Positions 63,610 to 64,000 of a DNA stretch of 64,000 bases are shown piece by piece. The first letter of the stretch is position 1. Each line of letters opens with the position of its first letter. The notes beneath the pieces are model-generated. The model saw nothing but the letters and a program-made list of their open reading frames with translations. It was not told the DNA's origin and ran no database searches. Source of the stretch: Desulfuromonas sp. AOP6. GTDB lineage: Bacteria; Desulfobacterota; Desulfuromonadia; Desulfuromonadales; SZUA-540. Both the position numbers and the translations under genes were made by a program. Location of the stretch: the NCBI RefSeq assembly GCF_009731355.2, contig NZ_AP022810.1, forward strand, positions 2,632,001-2,696,000. The letters run 5' to 3'.

Positions 63610-64000
63610 ATGGCTCAACACCCGGGTTCCCACTGGAATACTCCCGGACGCAGGCCGGTGAGGTTTTTACTATCTTTCCCGGTAGCGACACTGTTCCTTT
63701 TCGTCCTGATGATTCTTGGTCTGCCACGGGAAGGTTCTGCCGAAAGACAAAGCACAGGCGGCCCCACCCTTAGTTTCGACTCAGGGGCACAGCTGATCCT
63801 GGGCCCCGAAGGGGATCCTTATGCTGCCTATCAGGCCGATCTTCACCGGGCCGCCACGGGCATGCACTATCTGACCGTCGCCCAGGCCGATATCCCGGAC
63901 TCCGGTTCCAGGCGCTTCAACCTGCAGGCAGGGGGCCGTTTTGGTCTGCTGCGTTTTGTACCGGCGCAGGCGCCGCACCGACCCTGGCAACTCAGCTTTG
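63610..64000 (+). CDS. Secreted or membrane-anchored protein, N-terminal part (runs off the window)
   Basis: The first 130 codons are visible. An N-terminal signal or anchor (VRFLLSFPVATLFLFVLMIL at about residues 17-36) follows a basic segment. The mature part begins with TLSFDSGAQLILGPEGDPYA and continues with FNLQAGGRFGLLRFVP, suggesting a beta-rich envelope protein. A DUF1207-like outer-membrane family is possible but not established. Confidence 0.5.
   Translation, partial: MAQHPGSHWNTPGRRPVRFLLSFPVATLFLFVLMILGLPREGSAERQSTGGPTLSFDSGAQLILGPEGDPYAAYQADLHRAATGMHYLTVAQADIPDSGSRRFNLQAGGRFGLLRFVPAQAPHRPWQLSF

Overview
The window looks like a chromosomal segment of a Desulfuromonadia bacterium (the Geobacter / Desulfuromonas / Pelobacter group). 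This is inferred from gene content and base composition; no taxonomic marker was compared. The reasons are GC-rich DNA, an anaerobic ribonucleotide reductase, three sensors with periplasmic CXXCH (c-type heme) motifs, two sigma-54 enhancer-binding regulators, many chemoreceptors, and typical neighbours such as a hemerythrin-tailed receptor, ferritin-like proteins and a tRNA 2-selenouridine synthase.

Layout. 1-1.3 kb: 5' part of nrdD (minus) behind a promoter with two NrdR-like boxes. 1.4-3.5 kb: nikR and a cbiQ-cbiO energy-coupling transporter, with no substrate-binding M subunit. 3.5-7.0 kb: a zinc-ribbon protein, an inverted-repeat element, and a CZB-type chemoreceptor with its own sigma-54 promoter. 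7.1-19.5 kb: a large chemotaxis operon read leftwards (degenerate receiver, soluble receptor-like protein, cheY, STAS, cheA, cheW, HBM receptor, cheR, cheD, cheB, heme-GGDEF-EAL). 19.5-23.1 kb: a heme-sensor histidine kinase and a sigma-54 activator just upstream of that operon. 23.2-32.3 kb: amino-acid transport (livFGMHJ leftwards; a polar amino-acid ABC system and azlCD rightwards). 32.4-40.2 kb: housekeeping and metabolism (thioesterase, pcm, ylqF, PilZ protein, cobL, phosphatase, DUF4405 protein, engB, ferritin, rubrerythrin-like). 40.2-47.1 kb: a large histidine kinase, a REC-PAS-GGDEF-EAL protein and selU. 47.3 kb: initiator tRNA. 47.5-57.9 kb: a second chemoreceptor block (DcrH-like receptor, cheW, two Cache receptors, a CZB receptor, a small Cys-rich protein). 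58.1-61.7 kb: a second kinase / sigma-54 activator pair. 61.9-64 kb: ferredoxin, rsmE, a small membrane zinc-ribbon protein and a partial secreted protein.

The most notable signal is regulatory. The che operon promoter (19483-19498) and the promoter of the receptor block (55051-55066) are both sigma-54 type. Both are preceded by three copies of a palindrome related to GCAACC-N2-GGTTGC at almost the same distances from the -24 element: about 75, 145 and 163 bp. The two distal copies are exactly 18 bp apart, centre to centre, in both places. This looks like one enhancer arrangement serving two chemotaxis loci 35 kb apart. The obvious candidate activator is the response regulator at 19678-21099, which is paired with a kinase carrying a c-type heme motif. 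If so, a periplasmic redox or ligand signal would set production of the chemotaxis machinery and a set of receptors, one of which has its own heme and di-iron sensor domains.
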